Below are positions 21,879 through 32,691 of a DNA stretch of 33,013 bases, one piece after another. Below the pieces are notes generated by a model, which did not search any database, had not been told where the DNA came from, and was given only the letters and a program-made list of their open reading frames with translations. The position numbers and the translations under genes are program-made. The number at the start of each line of letters is the position of its first letter. Positions within the stretch are counted from its first letter, which is position 1. The stretch covers positions 334,548-367,560 of the forward strand of contig ML976999.1 in assembly GCA_010015675.1 (NCBI GenBank), in the 5' to 3' direction. The DNA is from Byssothecium circinans (lineage: Eukaryota > Ascomycota > Dothideomycetes > Pleosporales > Massarinaceae).

Positions 21879-23018
21879 CTACTTCTTCAATGCTGCGTCA
21901 TACAAGCTCACCAACACACCGACTATCGCACCAATTTGTAGGCCGTAGTACTGCCCGGGGACGTTATCTTGGACCTTGGAAACAGTATCTGCTGCAAAAG
22001 GACCCCAGTGAGTCTTTTGACCACTAACCACGGCAGAGAGGACGGTGCTGCGTGCGCTGTACACGAGGATCGCCTTGACGATGTTGAACGTGAGCGGGTC
22101 AACTGTAGACTGGCGGTTCGACGACTTGTGGCGCGTATTGGTGCGAAGCGTCAGGTTGAAAAAATACGATACAACAAGTGGCAAGACCCAGCTCGTCAAC
22201 GACCAGAGTGTAGCCGGCGCCCACCACCCGGCTTCAGCGAGACGCCAGAGATTCGGGAGATGCACTTCGTGCGAGTGTAGACTCAGCCCAGCATTCGACA
22301 GGGAATCAAACGCGTGGAAGGTTTCAAGTGTGTTGTATTGCAGACCCACGGCTTCGATGAGCAGAATCAGCGTCTGTACGGCGGCAACGGACGACGCGTT
22401 TTCGCGGATGTACTCCTTCCACTCGTCGATCTGGCTGCGGTCCCATAGCTCAGTGGCTCGCTCCTTGACAACTTGGAATGACTGGTCGGCTACGTCTGCG
22501 AGCTGCGAGGGCGATGCGGGGAGGTCACCCCCGACCGAGGAGACGCGTCGGGCCAAGCTTGTGACGGAGCGGGGAGTGCGGGAAACGAGGGCAGTGGAAC
22601 GATCGGGCGTGATGTCGTCGCTATATCATAACAAGTCAGTTCGGCGCGTCACGCGTCGAATGGAAGAGGAGCGCGTACGAGTCTCGCTTGACGAGTGTTT
22701 GGCGTCTGCGCGGCCTCCCCGACGCGAGGACTTCTGGCGAGAAGCGCTCGCGCTTGATGGGCGAGCCGGAGCGGCCGTAGTACTCGCTGAAGTCGGCTTG
22801 TTTTCCGAAGATGCTTTCATTCTCTAGGAGGGTATCTTCGAGCGCGGCGACCAAATCGTCTTTGAGGAGGGTGTCGGCACTATTCCATCCTGTCAGGTCC
22901 GAATCAAATCACAAACACGGGCGACATATGGTGAAAATACATACTCGGGCACGTTGGCGCGTTGAGCAAGCTCCAACAATTCGCCTTTGCGCTTCTTCTG
23001 CAGCCATGATTTCGACAT
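21879..23018 (-). CDS. HeH/SAP-like domain multi-pass membrane protein, three exons, 338 aa
   Basis: Minus-strand exons 23018-22945, 22879-22679, 22620-21879; introns 65 and 58 bases; total 1017 bases in frame. The start MSKSWLQKKRKGELLELAQR is followed by VPDADTLLKDDLVAALEDTL. Together they form a helix-extension-helix pattern (residues about 5-45) like the SAP/HeH fold of Heh1/Heh2/LEM-type proteins. A basic linker follows (SGRPRRRQTLVKRDS, about 76-92), then a Ser-rich segment, then hydrophobic spans at about 169-188, 224-247, 270-288 (weak) and 316-332. A DNA- or chromatin-binding fold plus basic linker plus membrane spans suggests a nuclear-envelope or other membrane-anchored protein. 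That location is inference; I know of no characterised homologue. The gene is divergently paired with the mitochondrial carrier, with a 537-base shared promoter. Confidence 0.85.
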
Positions 23019-23555
23019 TTTGAATGGTAAAGATAGTGTCGCGTAGGTGGCGCGATCAAGAATATGTGTGGTGGAAGGCGGGCAAGGTGTCGTGAGGGGT
23101 GTTGGGTGGGTGTTTATGGAAATGGAGAGGCTGGGATGCGCAGGTGATGTAAACAGAAGAGTGCACGTGATGGCGCTAGCCTGATGTGGAATCAGCTGGT
23201 TGCTCCTCGCAAATTACAATAGACGCCAAATATATCATGAGATGTTTCAATTGCTCGTTTTCATTGTCTTCAGGTTGTCGAAATTTCTCTGCATGTGCGA
23301 GTCGTGCCCTCGCCATCGGGGCGTTCTGCTCTCCGTGCTCTTCACTGCTTGTCGGGGGTTCGGCCGATTCGGGCTGGAACCGCTTTTCTTGGCCGAAATT
23401 TTGAGAATAGAATGTGAAGACGCCAACGTCAACACCATCAATCATCACCAACGTCACTCCTTCAGTCTTCTACCATACGCTTCCCTTTTTTCCTTCTCAC
23501 CTCCTCTTTCAATTACTTCTACATTGCATTCCAGGCGCATCCGCTCACAACGCTC
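23019..23555. promoter_or_regulatory. Bidirectional promoter between HeH-protein gene and carrier gene
   Basis: The two start codons face away from each other across 537 bases. CT-rich sequence precedes the carrier ATG (about 23450-23530, for example CTTCCCTTTTTTCCTTCTCACC), as is common upstream of fungal start codons. Frames inside this region are short and overlap on both strands, so I call none of them genes. Confidence 0.6.
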
Positions 23556-24888
23556 ATGGTGCTAGCCCGCGTGGCCAACCTGTTCAGCCCAGCAATCCCC
23601 AACAACATAGTCGACGATGGTGAGCGCGAGGCTTCGGACAGCATGGCGAGCCTCGGGTCGCTTTCACACAACAAACCGGAGACGGTAGAGGAGGTGGCGG
23701 TAGATCATGAGGCAGCGCGGCCGCCATATACCCACGTACGATACTCTATCTCTTGGGGACTACAGCTCCGATATGGATCGCAATTAACCAAAATAGGCGA
23801 TGCTGGCAGGAGGTATAGGAGGGCTGACGGGCGATATGCTGATGCATTCCCTGGATACTGTGAAGACGAGACAGCAGGGCGATCCGCACATGCCGCCGAA
23901 ATACACGTCCATGGGAAACACCTACTATACGATCTGGCGGCAGGAAGGTATAGCGAGGGGATTGTATGGAGGTGTGCAGCCAGCTTTTGTGGGTTCTTTT
24001 TTGGGGACTGTGGCCTTCTTTGGGACGTATGAGTGGAGCAAGAGGTTAATGATTGACTATGGGGTTGCGCCTTCAGTGTCATACTTTACAGCGGGTACGC
24101 GGAATTGCTTCTAGAAGACGGGGGAAGGAATGCTAACTCTGGCAGGGCTAATCGCCGACCTCGCCGCCGCCCCCGTATACGTTCCCTCCGAAGTCCTCAA
24201 AACACGCCTCCAACTCCAAGGCCGCTACAACAACCCGCACTTCAACTCCGGCTACAACTACCGCGGAACCATAAACGCCATGCGCACAATCGCGCGGACA
24301 GAAGGGTTTGGCGCCCTGTTCTATGGATACAAAGCGACACTCTGGAGGGATCTACCGTTCTCGGCGCTGCAATTTGCCTTTTATGAGGAAGAGCGGGGAT
24401 TCGCGAAACGATGGGTGGGCTCAAATGATATCGGACTGCCATTGGAGATTTTGACCGCGGCAACAGCGGGTGGAATGGCAGGTGTGATGACGACGCCGCT
24501 AGATGTGGTGAAGACGAGGATCCAGACTCAGAAACACGATGCCGCGCCCACACCGGCGAGCGTAAAGCCATCGGCGCTTTCGCCTTCGTCTACGTCGAAA
24601 CATCCCTCCTCTTCCAAACCCTCACATTCGTCATCCACGCACAACCGCCCGATCTCAACCGCATCACCATCAACAGCCGTCCGCGCGCACGGCGCCGCTA
24701 CCCTCGACACGTCATCTGTCATCCAGGGACTGCGGATAATATACAAATCGGAAGGGATATGGGGATGTTTCAGGGGTGTGGGGCCGAGAGGAGTTTGGAC
24801 ATCTGTGCAGTCGGGTACTATGTTGGTATTATATCAACAACTGCTGAAATGGTTCGATCAACATCCGCTGGTGAACGTGGAAGAGTAG
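23556..24888 (+). CDS. MME1: Mitochondrial carrier, MME1 (magnesium exporter) orthologue, three exons, 406 aa
   Basis: Exons 23556-23735, 23797-24094, 24146-24888; introns 61 and 51 bases; 1221 bases in frame. It is an SLC25-family carrier with three repeats and three signature motifs: HSLDTVKTR (77-85, with Ser in place of the usual Pro, as in yeast MME1), VPSEVLKTR (172-180) and TPLDVVKTR (276-284). The blocks KTRLQLQGRYNNPHFNSGYN, YGYKATLWRDLPFSALQFAF and GVGPRGVWTSVQSGTMLVLY closely match yeast Mme1p (YMR166C). By that likeness it acts in the inner mitochondrial membrane, exporting Mg2+; that function is transferred from yeast. A 60-residue acidic, Ser-rich N-terminus precedes repeat 1. 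A Ser/Pro/Thr-rich low-complexity insert of about 57 residues (290-346) sits in the matrix loop of repeat 3. Confidence 0.93.
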
Positions 24889-25307
24889 GAGGTGTAACAT
24901 ACTTGTATAGTAAAGACGGAAGAGAGATGGGGTAGGTGACGAATAGATCTAGATGCATATATGGCGTTTTTTTTTTGGGGGGGGGCAGCATGCTGCATTG
25001 CATTGAAGTGGCTAGAGATAAGATAGAACGTTGGAGCGTTTGGAAATACTATACTCTTTTTGTCTGCAGTTGACAGAATCCGGGAAAAGACTTGAGGCCT
25101 TGCTGTGCTGTTCTGCTTCTGGTTTCTGGAGTTGGTAAGGATTTTTCAAGGCTTCAAAGGGACGCATACTCGCATGATTCACAACGGTGTTGGTGTTGTT
25201 GTTTATAACGATGATAAACGTCATCGTCTTCACCATTACCTCCCCGTCGATTTTTTTCACACTTCTTTTCCATCACCTAGGCGCCTTCCCAGTTTCACCG
25301 TGAAGTC
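24889..25307. other. Spacer between the carrier gene and the repeat array
   Basis: Holds the carrier 3' flank and, at 24967-24985, a T10G9 run followed directly by the perfect palindrome GCAGCATGCTGC (24985-24996). No gene is visible. Confidence 0.6.
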
Positions 25308-25377
25308 TATATAAACCCCCCTCTCCCCTTCCTTCCCTCCCTCCCTCCTTTCTTTCCTTCCTTTCTTCCTTCTTCTC
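25308..25377 (+). promoter_or_regulatory. TATA box plus 62-base pyrimidine tract (promoter-like, facing right)
   Basis: TATATAAA at 25308-25315 is followed immediately by an uninterrupted run of C and T from 25316 to 25377. TATA followed by a CT block just upstream of the transcription start is a known arrangement in strongly expressed filamentous-fungal promoters. Here it points rightward at sequence with no convincing gene; the first ATG after it (25391) opens only a 67-codon frame. Promoter activity is inference. The tract could also form triplex DNA. Confidence 0.5.
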
Positions 25378-25390
25378 ACACAGAGGTCTA

Positions 25391-28300
25391 ATGTCCACAC
25401 CGTGGACTGAAAAGAAGAAGATGATGCTGTCATGGGTTTGCGCGCCGAGCTATTCTCTAAAATATGTTCCCGGGGAATGGAATGTCGTCTGGTGTGCTCT
25501 GTGCTCTGCGCTCTGCGCTTCCTTCGCCCTTCTCTATTGTTTTTTGCCTTCCCCGAAAATATGGATGGAGTGGAATGGACTAAAATGTCGTTGACAGCGC
25601 GATTATGGTGGCGCGCTGCGCTGTTATCGGCAATAAGTTTTACGGCAATGTGGACGTGGATGGAAGAGCCCGCGCTCTGCGTCTTGCTTTTTCTGTTCCC
25701 TCGTAGCGTCCACCGAAAATACAGACCTCGTGAAGTGGAGTAAAACCGCACGGAAAAAGTGGTCATGTCTGCGCGCTGCGCTGTTGTCTGGAAGCAGTTT
25801 AAAGAGAACGTGTATGGCTAGTGGGCTCTGCGCCTTTTGTTCTATACTGTACAACATATGAGGTATCGCATTGATGTGTTTGTCGTGCTGGCGTCTGCTT
25901 AGAACGAAAGACTTTGAGAGTCATGGAGGAGGGGGGATGGAAGAATGGATGGATGGATTGAACTAGTCGAAACGTGCCCATTCCAGAGAGATGTTTGGAG
26001 ACTGTCGTTTTGTGGGACTCGCCGTTATGAGTTGGTGGAAGAAAATTGACGCAGAGAGGCTGGCATGTTCTTTCTGCCTTTGTCAGAGGAGAAAAAGGAA
26101 AAGAGAAAAAAGAGACGGAAAAGAGCTGGCACGAAAAATCATGTGAGGAGAGTACTGTACAATTTTGGGTTTAAAAATGGCACATACGAGGGACATGTGT
26201 GTCTGGTCTGGGGTCCTTGGTCGACTTTCGAAAATTGGATCCACGGTGCACTCATGGCGGGCGTCTTCTCTCTTCTCTTTTTCAGAATACCCCCAAAAGA
26301 CGAGACTTTGTTTGCATGTCTTTCCGCGATCGCTGGCTGCTTTCGAATATGTCGAGAATCGTCCTATAATTGACATCTTCTCCTCCTTTCCCCCAGAGAC
26401 TAGAAATGAAAATCAAAATCCGAAATGGAATCTTCCGCTGTCTTCTGTCTAAAGTGACGACAGTATTGTTAGATGTGTCCGCGAAGTATTCCCTCTTTAT
26501 CTCCACTCTAATTCCAATTTTCCGAAGAGGCAGAGAGTGCGGCAAATGCCCTAGGCCCCTCCTCTCCTCTCCTCTCCTCTTTACGGCATGATGAAAAATC
26601 AGTTTACCAACGTGTAATGGAGACTTCCTGCCGGCACTCTTCTAAAATACAGTGCGGCCCAATATATTAGTTTGGCAGGCACCGAGTCCTCTCTTCTATA
26701 TTTGTCAGCTGGAAGCTCTTCTTCTCCCGGTCCCTCCGAATTTTCCGAAGAGCCGAAGGTGCACGCTATGACCTGGATCTCTCCTCTCCTCTCCTTTCCC
26801 TGGAATAGTTACAAAATCTCTTCGAGAAAGTTTTATTTATGGAAATTTCCTGTCACTGCTTTTCCAAAACACGTTGCCTTCGAAGCAATGTGTATGGCTG
26901 ACTTTTGAGTCCTCCCTTTTCCAAAAAATGGTATGCGACGAACTCCATGCGTCGCTTCTTCTCCTCTCCTTACTTAAATAAAGACAAGTAAGCTGTACAG
27001 TGTTCTCCAGAAAGAAGCAGCGAACGCAATTGTGTTTGTTTAAAATTGCACATGGCGAAGTACATGTGTTTGTCTGTCTTTTGCCTCTTCTCATAAGAGC
27101 GGAACAAAAAGTTGTGGACGACTTCTCAATGGCCCTGGAATTTCTCATCTTTGGTTTGAAACCATGTTTCTTTGGTGGTATGATCGCTTCCTCCCTTTCT
27201 CTCCGCTGAAAATTATTGGCGTACGACGATATCCGAGTGTAACAATTTCCCTTGAGATTCAAAATTGGGCAAAAAAGGAGATATGGATTTGACTGGACTG
27301 CAGTCCTGCTCCTACTCCTTTTACTAAAGAATGAATCGAGGCGAATGCATCAGTCCCTCTGTTGCTTATCGAAAACTATGCATCTAGTGATCATATGTGT
27401 TTGTCCGTCTTCTGCTTCTTTGGCTAGAAAATCAACCCCGTTCTCCCAATGTAAGGAAGCGGCACTTCGTCGCCATCTACTATATAAATCCCGCCGGTGA
27501 GACCATGACTTTCTCTGCTCTTTACTCGACAAGAGCATGACTGCAGTTATCATGCTTTGTCTCAAAATTGCCTCTCATGTCTATACATGGAGGATGAGTG
27601 AGGGTTTCTCCTCTTCTGTTCTAAAATCAACTGTCTAGTCGACCTATGGATTCCTCTGTCTTTCGGTTCGAAATTCGACCGTCGATCCCAAAATGTGTCT
27701 CGGGCTGACTTGCGCCCACTTCCCTCCAACATATCCGTGGTGCTTCTCTACACTTTGCAGTTCATCATAAGATAGGACTAGCCGTCGCGATGAGATTTTC
27801 CGCCGCTCTTCAAAAGACAAGTAAAGTCGACGATATTGCGAGTGTCTTCGCCTCCTCTCCGCGCTCGTGCTACAGCATACTTAACGAGCTCAGTATGGAT
27901 CAGATGTCTGCTCTCCTCTTTTAACAACAAAGTCGAGGTTCAAATGCCTACGATCGCCTTCGCCACTTGTCCACAAACCGAGTCTGTCCATCAACATGCG
28001 GTTCTCAGTTTATACCTCCCATTGTTCCTTACTGCCTGGAAATTCTTCGTAGAACGAACCATGTCCGGCTTTCTCCCGGCTCGATGTCAAAACTATCAAC
28101 TAAGGTGGACATGTTTGAAGCCGTCGGCTTCCTATCCCACACCTGGAACTGAATAAAATCCAAACTATTCGAACGAAATGTGTTTGTCGGCACCTTTCCC
28201 CTCTATCTTTCAAAATATTTTGTCGCCCATTTGGATGGTGGGAATCTTCTCCTCCTCTTTCTTAATTACGATCATGAATATTCCGAGACTCGAAATAGAG

Positions 28301-31300
28301 TTACCTCTCGCTATTTATAATCGACAAGACAACAAATGACATGTGCTTTTCGGTCCCTGCGCCACTACTTCTAAAAGACGTAGCATTGAAGATATGTGGG
28401 ACGAGGATTTCTGTTCTCTCCTCCCTATGAAATCGTGGGGAAAGAACAAACATGGCGCTCCTCATTATTTACAGGGTTATCAAAAACAGTTCCAAGTGGT
28501 TGATGGGGTTGCGGGTCCTCGCCGCCCCGGAAATAGAGAAGCTGTGTCGGAATCGGTGTGCTATCCTTTGCTCAGTAAACCAGCTATCGGCGGTGAATAT
28601 GGATTTCCTACCTTTCTAAAGCCATGGACTTCGTGCGTGATGTTTTCGTGAGTTCCCAGGTGACATTTATCTACGAAAACTCATAGCCGGAGAACTTAAT
28701 GTTCGACGTCTCTCTCAGTTCTTTATCGAATATGAATCTCAAACGAGATACGACACTTGTTGTGTCGTTGTTTTTTTATCCCTCAAAGTGGAGTTGTAAT
28801 CTCCAGAGTTGAAATACGACCCAGTCATGGCCTGACTCTTCACCAACCCTTTCAAATTACACAATTTCTCGGCTCAGAACATATCTGTATCTTTCCTGTT
28901 CCATGCAAAAACTGACAATATGTTATCCTATGTGCTTGGGAAACTTTGGCATCTCCTGTTTCTTTACTAAAGTCGAGGCGCTCTTCGTTTATGGGGTGCC
29001 TTTTCGCGTCTCATAGACAATATCTCTGTCAAGCTTGAAAATGTACATGGTAACCTTCTAGGACCTAATTTCTACTTTCCTAAAACGTTGCATGGCAGAT
29101 CGGAATGACCTGCCGTCTTTCGGCTTCTGTCGTGAGAAGCAAGTCGCGATGTCTAGGGCCCTGGAATTTAAGGTACCTGCGCCGCTAAATAAAACCCAAG
29201 AGGTCAATCGAAATGTTTTTCCTGGCCTCCAACGCCATCACTATTCATGGTAGGGAATCTCGGTCTTGACAGTAAATGCGCTGTCCTTACTATCTCTAAA
29301 CCATATCTTTAACACACTATAAAAGTTATCTACTCCCTTAATCTCAAGATTTTCCGCTTTAAAGCGAAACTGCAATTTGACCATAGAGCATGCGACTCTT
29401 TCCCAGCGTTTAAAATCCTGCAGCGGGGAATTGTATGCTTTGGACTCTCTTCTTAACCCTTTAACGAGTCGTGTCTAATGGTTTCACGGTGCTTCCCGCA
29501 ATGCCTTTACGGGGTACAAAATCCAGTAGCTTTCCGTTATAAGTACAAGCTGTTCTAAATATCTGAAAATTTTGTAGGCAACAGACTTCACGAAAAACTC
29601 TATACTATTCTGCCCTACTATTCCCACTCTGTTCGCAATAATAATTCTATTACACCAACCTTGAGGGCCTCTTTATATAAAATAAGAAGCATGTTGACGT
29701 AGACACCTTCTCGTCGAGTTTTCCTTTTAAAAGACGTATCCTACACTTGAACTTTAGGATCCAAACGATATGACCAGAGCCGCATGACTCCGGGGCTGCC
29801 TCTCTCTAAATAGCCCTAAATACATCTAAAAGATCGATAGTCTTACGATATCCTTTATTATGGGCTCGCAATAAAGCCAAAGAGTGTGTATGGAGACCCC
29901 GTAGTTTGGCGCTCCGAAACACATACTTCCCCTGAAGAATGGTTCTGCCGTTTCCGGTACTCGCCTTCGGATGAACGAATCCCATGCTCCAAAACTCGTT
30001 TCTCAGATTCATGTTAGAGAGATTTATAAACTTAACACGCGATTTGGATCCCGATAACTCTCCCACCATATCGCCAATGGAATCGCGAGTTTAAACTTCC
30101 GACCGCTGCCGTATGTGTACTTCCTCCTTTAGAGCTATAAAGTCTTAGTACTCTAGATCTTCTCCACGTCCCTGAAGAACGATTTGTTATTCAAAACACA
30201 GATTTGGTCGAATCATGTTCTGTTCTTCGAAGTTATAATTCCAAAGTAGTGACTGGAAGTCTGTAATCGCTGTGCTACTGTCCCTATACCTTTCAAAAAG
30301 TACCAGACAAACCCACTATGTTTTTTCTGAGCGTTGAGTGTTTTGCAAAATCAAAGTTTTTGCATACATCTTACCATATCTATCAATGACTCTCGCCCAT
30401 AACTAGTATAAAACCGTACAGTTGGGGGTTGTATAAGACCGCAATACTTCCTTGCTCACGCCTAGGACGAAAACCCGCAAAGGCGAATAATCACGGCCTA
30501 TGGTTCTGCCACTGTTCGTGTCTCTACAATGACAAAAAGACATACGGCATGCTAATTTTGGAGTCGACATCACCCTTGCTCATCAAAAATGCGACTTAAG
30601 AACAAATATGAGAGCTGTTGGCCTTATTCGCTTTCCAGAAACCTCGAACAAACACGCTAATGTCTGAAGGACTTCCCCAATCCTGTATAATATTCCATCT
30701 GGGGACTCTCACACCGTATACCTTATGCTCTATGATATTTGTAAAAATAGTACTCTCAAAAATGCATGTTTGGAGCCAGTCATACATAATATATTCATTA
30801 TCTGAACGTATAAAATATGAGCTCAAACGAGGCATGAGCCTTAAAGTTTAGTTCCCGAGCTATGTGATGGGACCATCTGTAAAGTCTGCCAAGTCTATGA
30901 GGCACTGCTCTTTGAAAACAAATTAAACATAGGGACATGGTGTCTTTCTGGCTGGGGTCGGACTGAAGGTTGTACTTGCGCTTTGCATGTTCTTTCTCTA
31001 CGCTGGGTTCTCTCAAACTCAGATCCAAGGTCAGATGTGTTCAGAAACCAACTACCGTGACCTTCTAAACCATGTTGTAAACCTAGTAGTGGGATTATTT
31101 GTGGTAGTGTGAAGCAACATTAAAGTTATTTTGTTCGCAGTACATCTTACGCTGGCCCTGTCATATGCTGGATTAAAAAATAAAAAATATGGACAGCATG
31201 GCTCAAAAGTTATGAGGGCTACCGCTTCATGACCAGATTGTTTTCTCCTCACCTCTTTATACCTCTCCACCCATCCGATTAGTCCTGTTCACGAGGAGCA

Positions 31301-31680
31301 AAAGAAACGAGTGGCAAGAAATATGCAATTCGGTGCTTAGATCAGAATTGTCAGAGATTATGTATACCAACACTATACTTATGCAGTCACAAGATTGGCG
31401 TCTTGTTGTTCATGTCTTCCTTCGGCCCTCCTAAAATATGGAAAGGCTTTAGAAGACCCGCTACGCAGTCTTAGTAACGGAATCTGCAGTTTTCGAAAAA
31501 GATGCCGGATACGTCAAATGGCTAAACATTCCTAGCAGGATTAAAATGTTGCCACTTTTAAGCAACGCGAAAGGATGCGGCGGCGTAGCTGGAATACTTT
31601 CTCTGAACGCTTCGATTTATAATCCAAATTCTTGCAGAACAATTGATTTGTGTGGCATTTGTGGGGTGACGTTAATTAAA
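25391..31680 (+). repeat. Diverged tandem array, about 55-base units (about 160 as trimers)
   Basis: About 6.3 kb without a convincing gene. Its plus strand alternates a pyrimidine-rich run, an A-run of the type TTCTAAAA or TTCAAAA, a GAC/CGA-containing segment and an ATG-containing box, often ATGTGTTTGTC. A-run positions between 26861 and 27668 are about 26861, 26921, 26971, 27041, 27096, 27160, 27207, 27260, 27323, 27370, 27427, 27484, 27525, 27562, 27622 and 27668, a mean near 54 bases. The box ATGTGT(T)TGTC occurs near 27063, 27391 and 28179, and ATGTG variants occur near 26194, 26472, 26889, 27692 and 28340. GCGCGCTGCG repeats exactly 160 bases apart at 25611 and 25771. AATTTTCCGAAGAG repeats 223 bases apart at 26516 and 26739. 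Unit length varies (about 37-70), so no protein frame is kept. Boundaries are approximate, and units become harder to trace beyond about 29 kb. Confidence 0.6.
26561..26581 (+). repeat. (CCTCT)n pyrimidine microsatellite within the array
   Basis: Four tandem CCTCT units with flanking CT sequence. A shorter related run (CTCCTCTCCTCTCC) appears about 220 bases further on at 26781, in register with a longer imperfect duplication of the surrounding sequence. Confidence 0.8.
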
Positions 31681-31941
31681 ATTGAGGGATTATGACACAT
31701 GGAAACCAGGTCTTTTAGACAGTTCAAAGTATGCTTGGTCAGAAATAGATTGGGAAGCGCTACATATTAAGACTTTTTCACTATCTCCCAATAGGAAAGT
31801 TGGCATTATACGAGCCCATGGGAGATGCCCTTATGGTACGATACGTAATTTCTTGAAAGAACCGTCTCATCTCCGAAGCTAGCTCACGCACCAACATCAA
31901 CCCGCATCTACGATGATGCTCACCACCACCACTCCACCATA
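31681..31941. other. Spacer right of the array
   Basis: 261 bases in which the array's pyrimidine-run/A-run punctuation is lost. A 66-codon frame at 31682 has no recognisable feature. It includes the 3' flank of the minus-strand gene ending at 31942. Confidence 0.4.
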
Positions 31942-32691
31942 TCACCAACTCGCAGGCAGAACATACTTCTCCCACTCCCCACTCCGGTCCGCATTCTTCC
32001 ACTCCTCCATCCCACCCTCCACCCCATCCCTTCCAACTTTCCAATCACCTCTCTCTACCATGCTCAACCAATTATTCAGCACCTCTCCCAGTGTAATCCC
32101 ATGCATTTCACTAAATGGTCTATGGCCAGGTTGATACAGACTATGATACACATTCTTCGCCTCCGGAAGTTCGTCGTTCTGATTTTCACCAAATAATGCG
32201 CCATCGCTCGTACGCGCATATCCGTTCTGTCCGATACCGAAGGGGAGAATGAGAGAGCATGCGTCGTCGAAACGGTGGAGACGCAATGATACCTGAGAGA
32301 GGTAGAGACCGGCTGGGTAGGTGTGCGTTTCGTGGTAGGGCCAGTAGAATGGTCCACGGGGGGCGCGCGAGGTATCAGTGGCTGTATACATTTGTGTGGA
32401 AAAGAAGAGCAGGAGCGGCGGGATGTCCATTTCACCTCGGCCATGAGGTGGGTCATTAATGGGTAGTGAGTTGAAGACGGCGGGGAAAGGGTTGTTAGCG
32501 AAGGTGGAAGAGGAAATTACTTCGAGGCCGGGCGCTATGTATCGGAAGCGTGGCCGGCGAGCGCGGAGGAGGAATTGGCGTCCGAAGCCGTCATTGATGT
32601 TAGAAGCGTCAATAGTGGATTTGTCTACTAGCCCGTAAGATATATCGATAGAATCTGGTCTGAGGCTAGAAATATGCAGACTTGTCAACAA
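31942..32691 (-). pseudogene. 5'-truncated gene of unknown function, cut by a hAT element
   Basis: An open minus-strand frame of about 249 codons ends at TGA (31942-31944) and runs back to about 32691, where it meets the end of the hAT transposon with no ATG at its head. The first in-frame stop upstream is a TGA inside the transposon's terminal sequence. The protein looks real: balanced composition, single long frame, motifs such as INDGFGRQFLLRARRPRFRY, YWPYHETHTYPAGLYLSQVS and FSEMHGITLGEVLNNWLSMV. I do not recognise the family. A possible splice acceptor (ATATTTCTAG, about 32664-32673) means the visible part may be the gene's last exon, with the transposon in the intron or replacing the upstream exons. 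Whether upstream exons survive left of the other transposon end (outside the window) is unknown. Confidence 0.65.

Noticed and set aside
22045..22827. Plus-strand 260-codon frame
   Set aside because: Antisense to the HeH-type membrane protein gene; long only because that gene's codon bias leaves the opposite strand open. The minus strand has coherent exons and hydrophobic spans.
25391..25594. 67-codon frame just after the TATA/CT block as a coding gene
   Set aside because: Composition follows the underlying repeat, there is no family resemblance, and the equivalent position in the next units is not open. Kept only as part of the promoter-like finding.
29806..30835. Minus-strand frames of 87 and 79 codons as retrotransposon polyprotein remnants
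   Set aside because: No reverse transcriptase, integrase or Gag motif could be recognised, and the plus-strand repeat punctuation continues through the area.
25391..31680. CRISPR array or prokaryotic repeat system
   Set aside because: Units are degenerate with no identical repeats or unique spacers, and the surrounding genes are fungal with spliceosomal introns.
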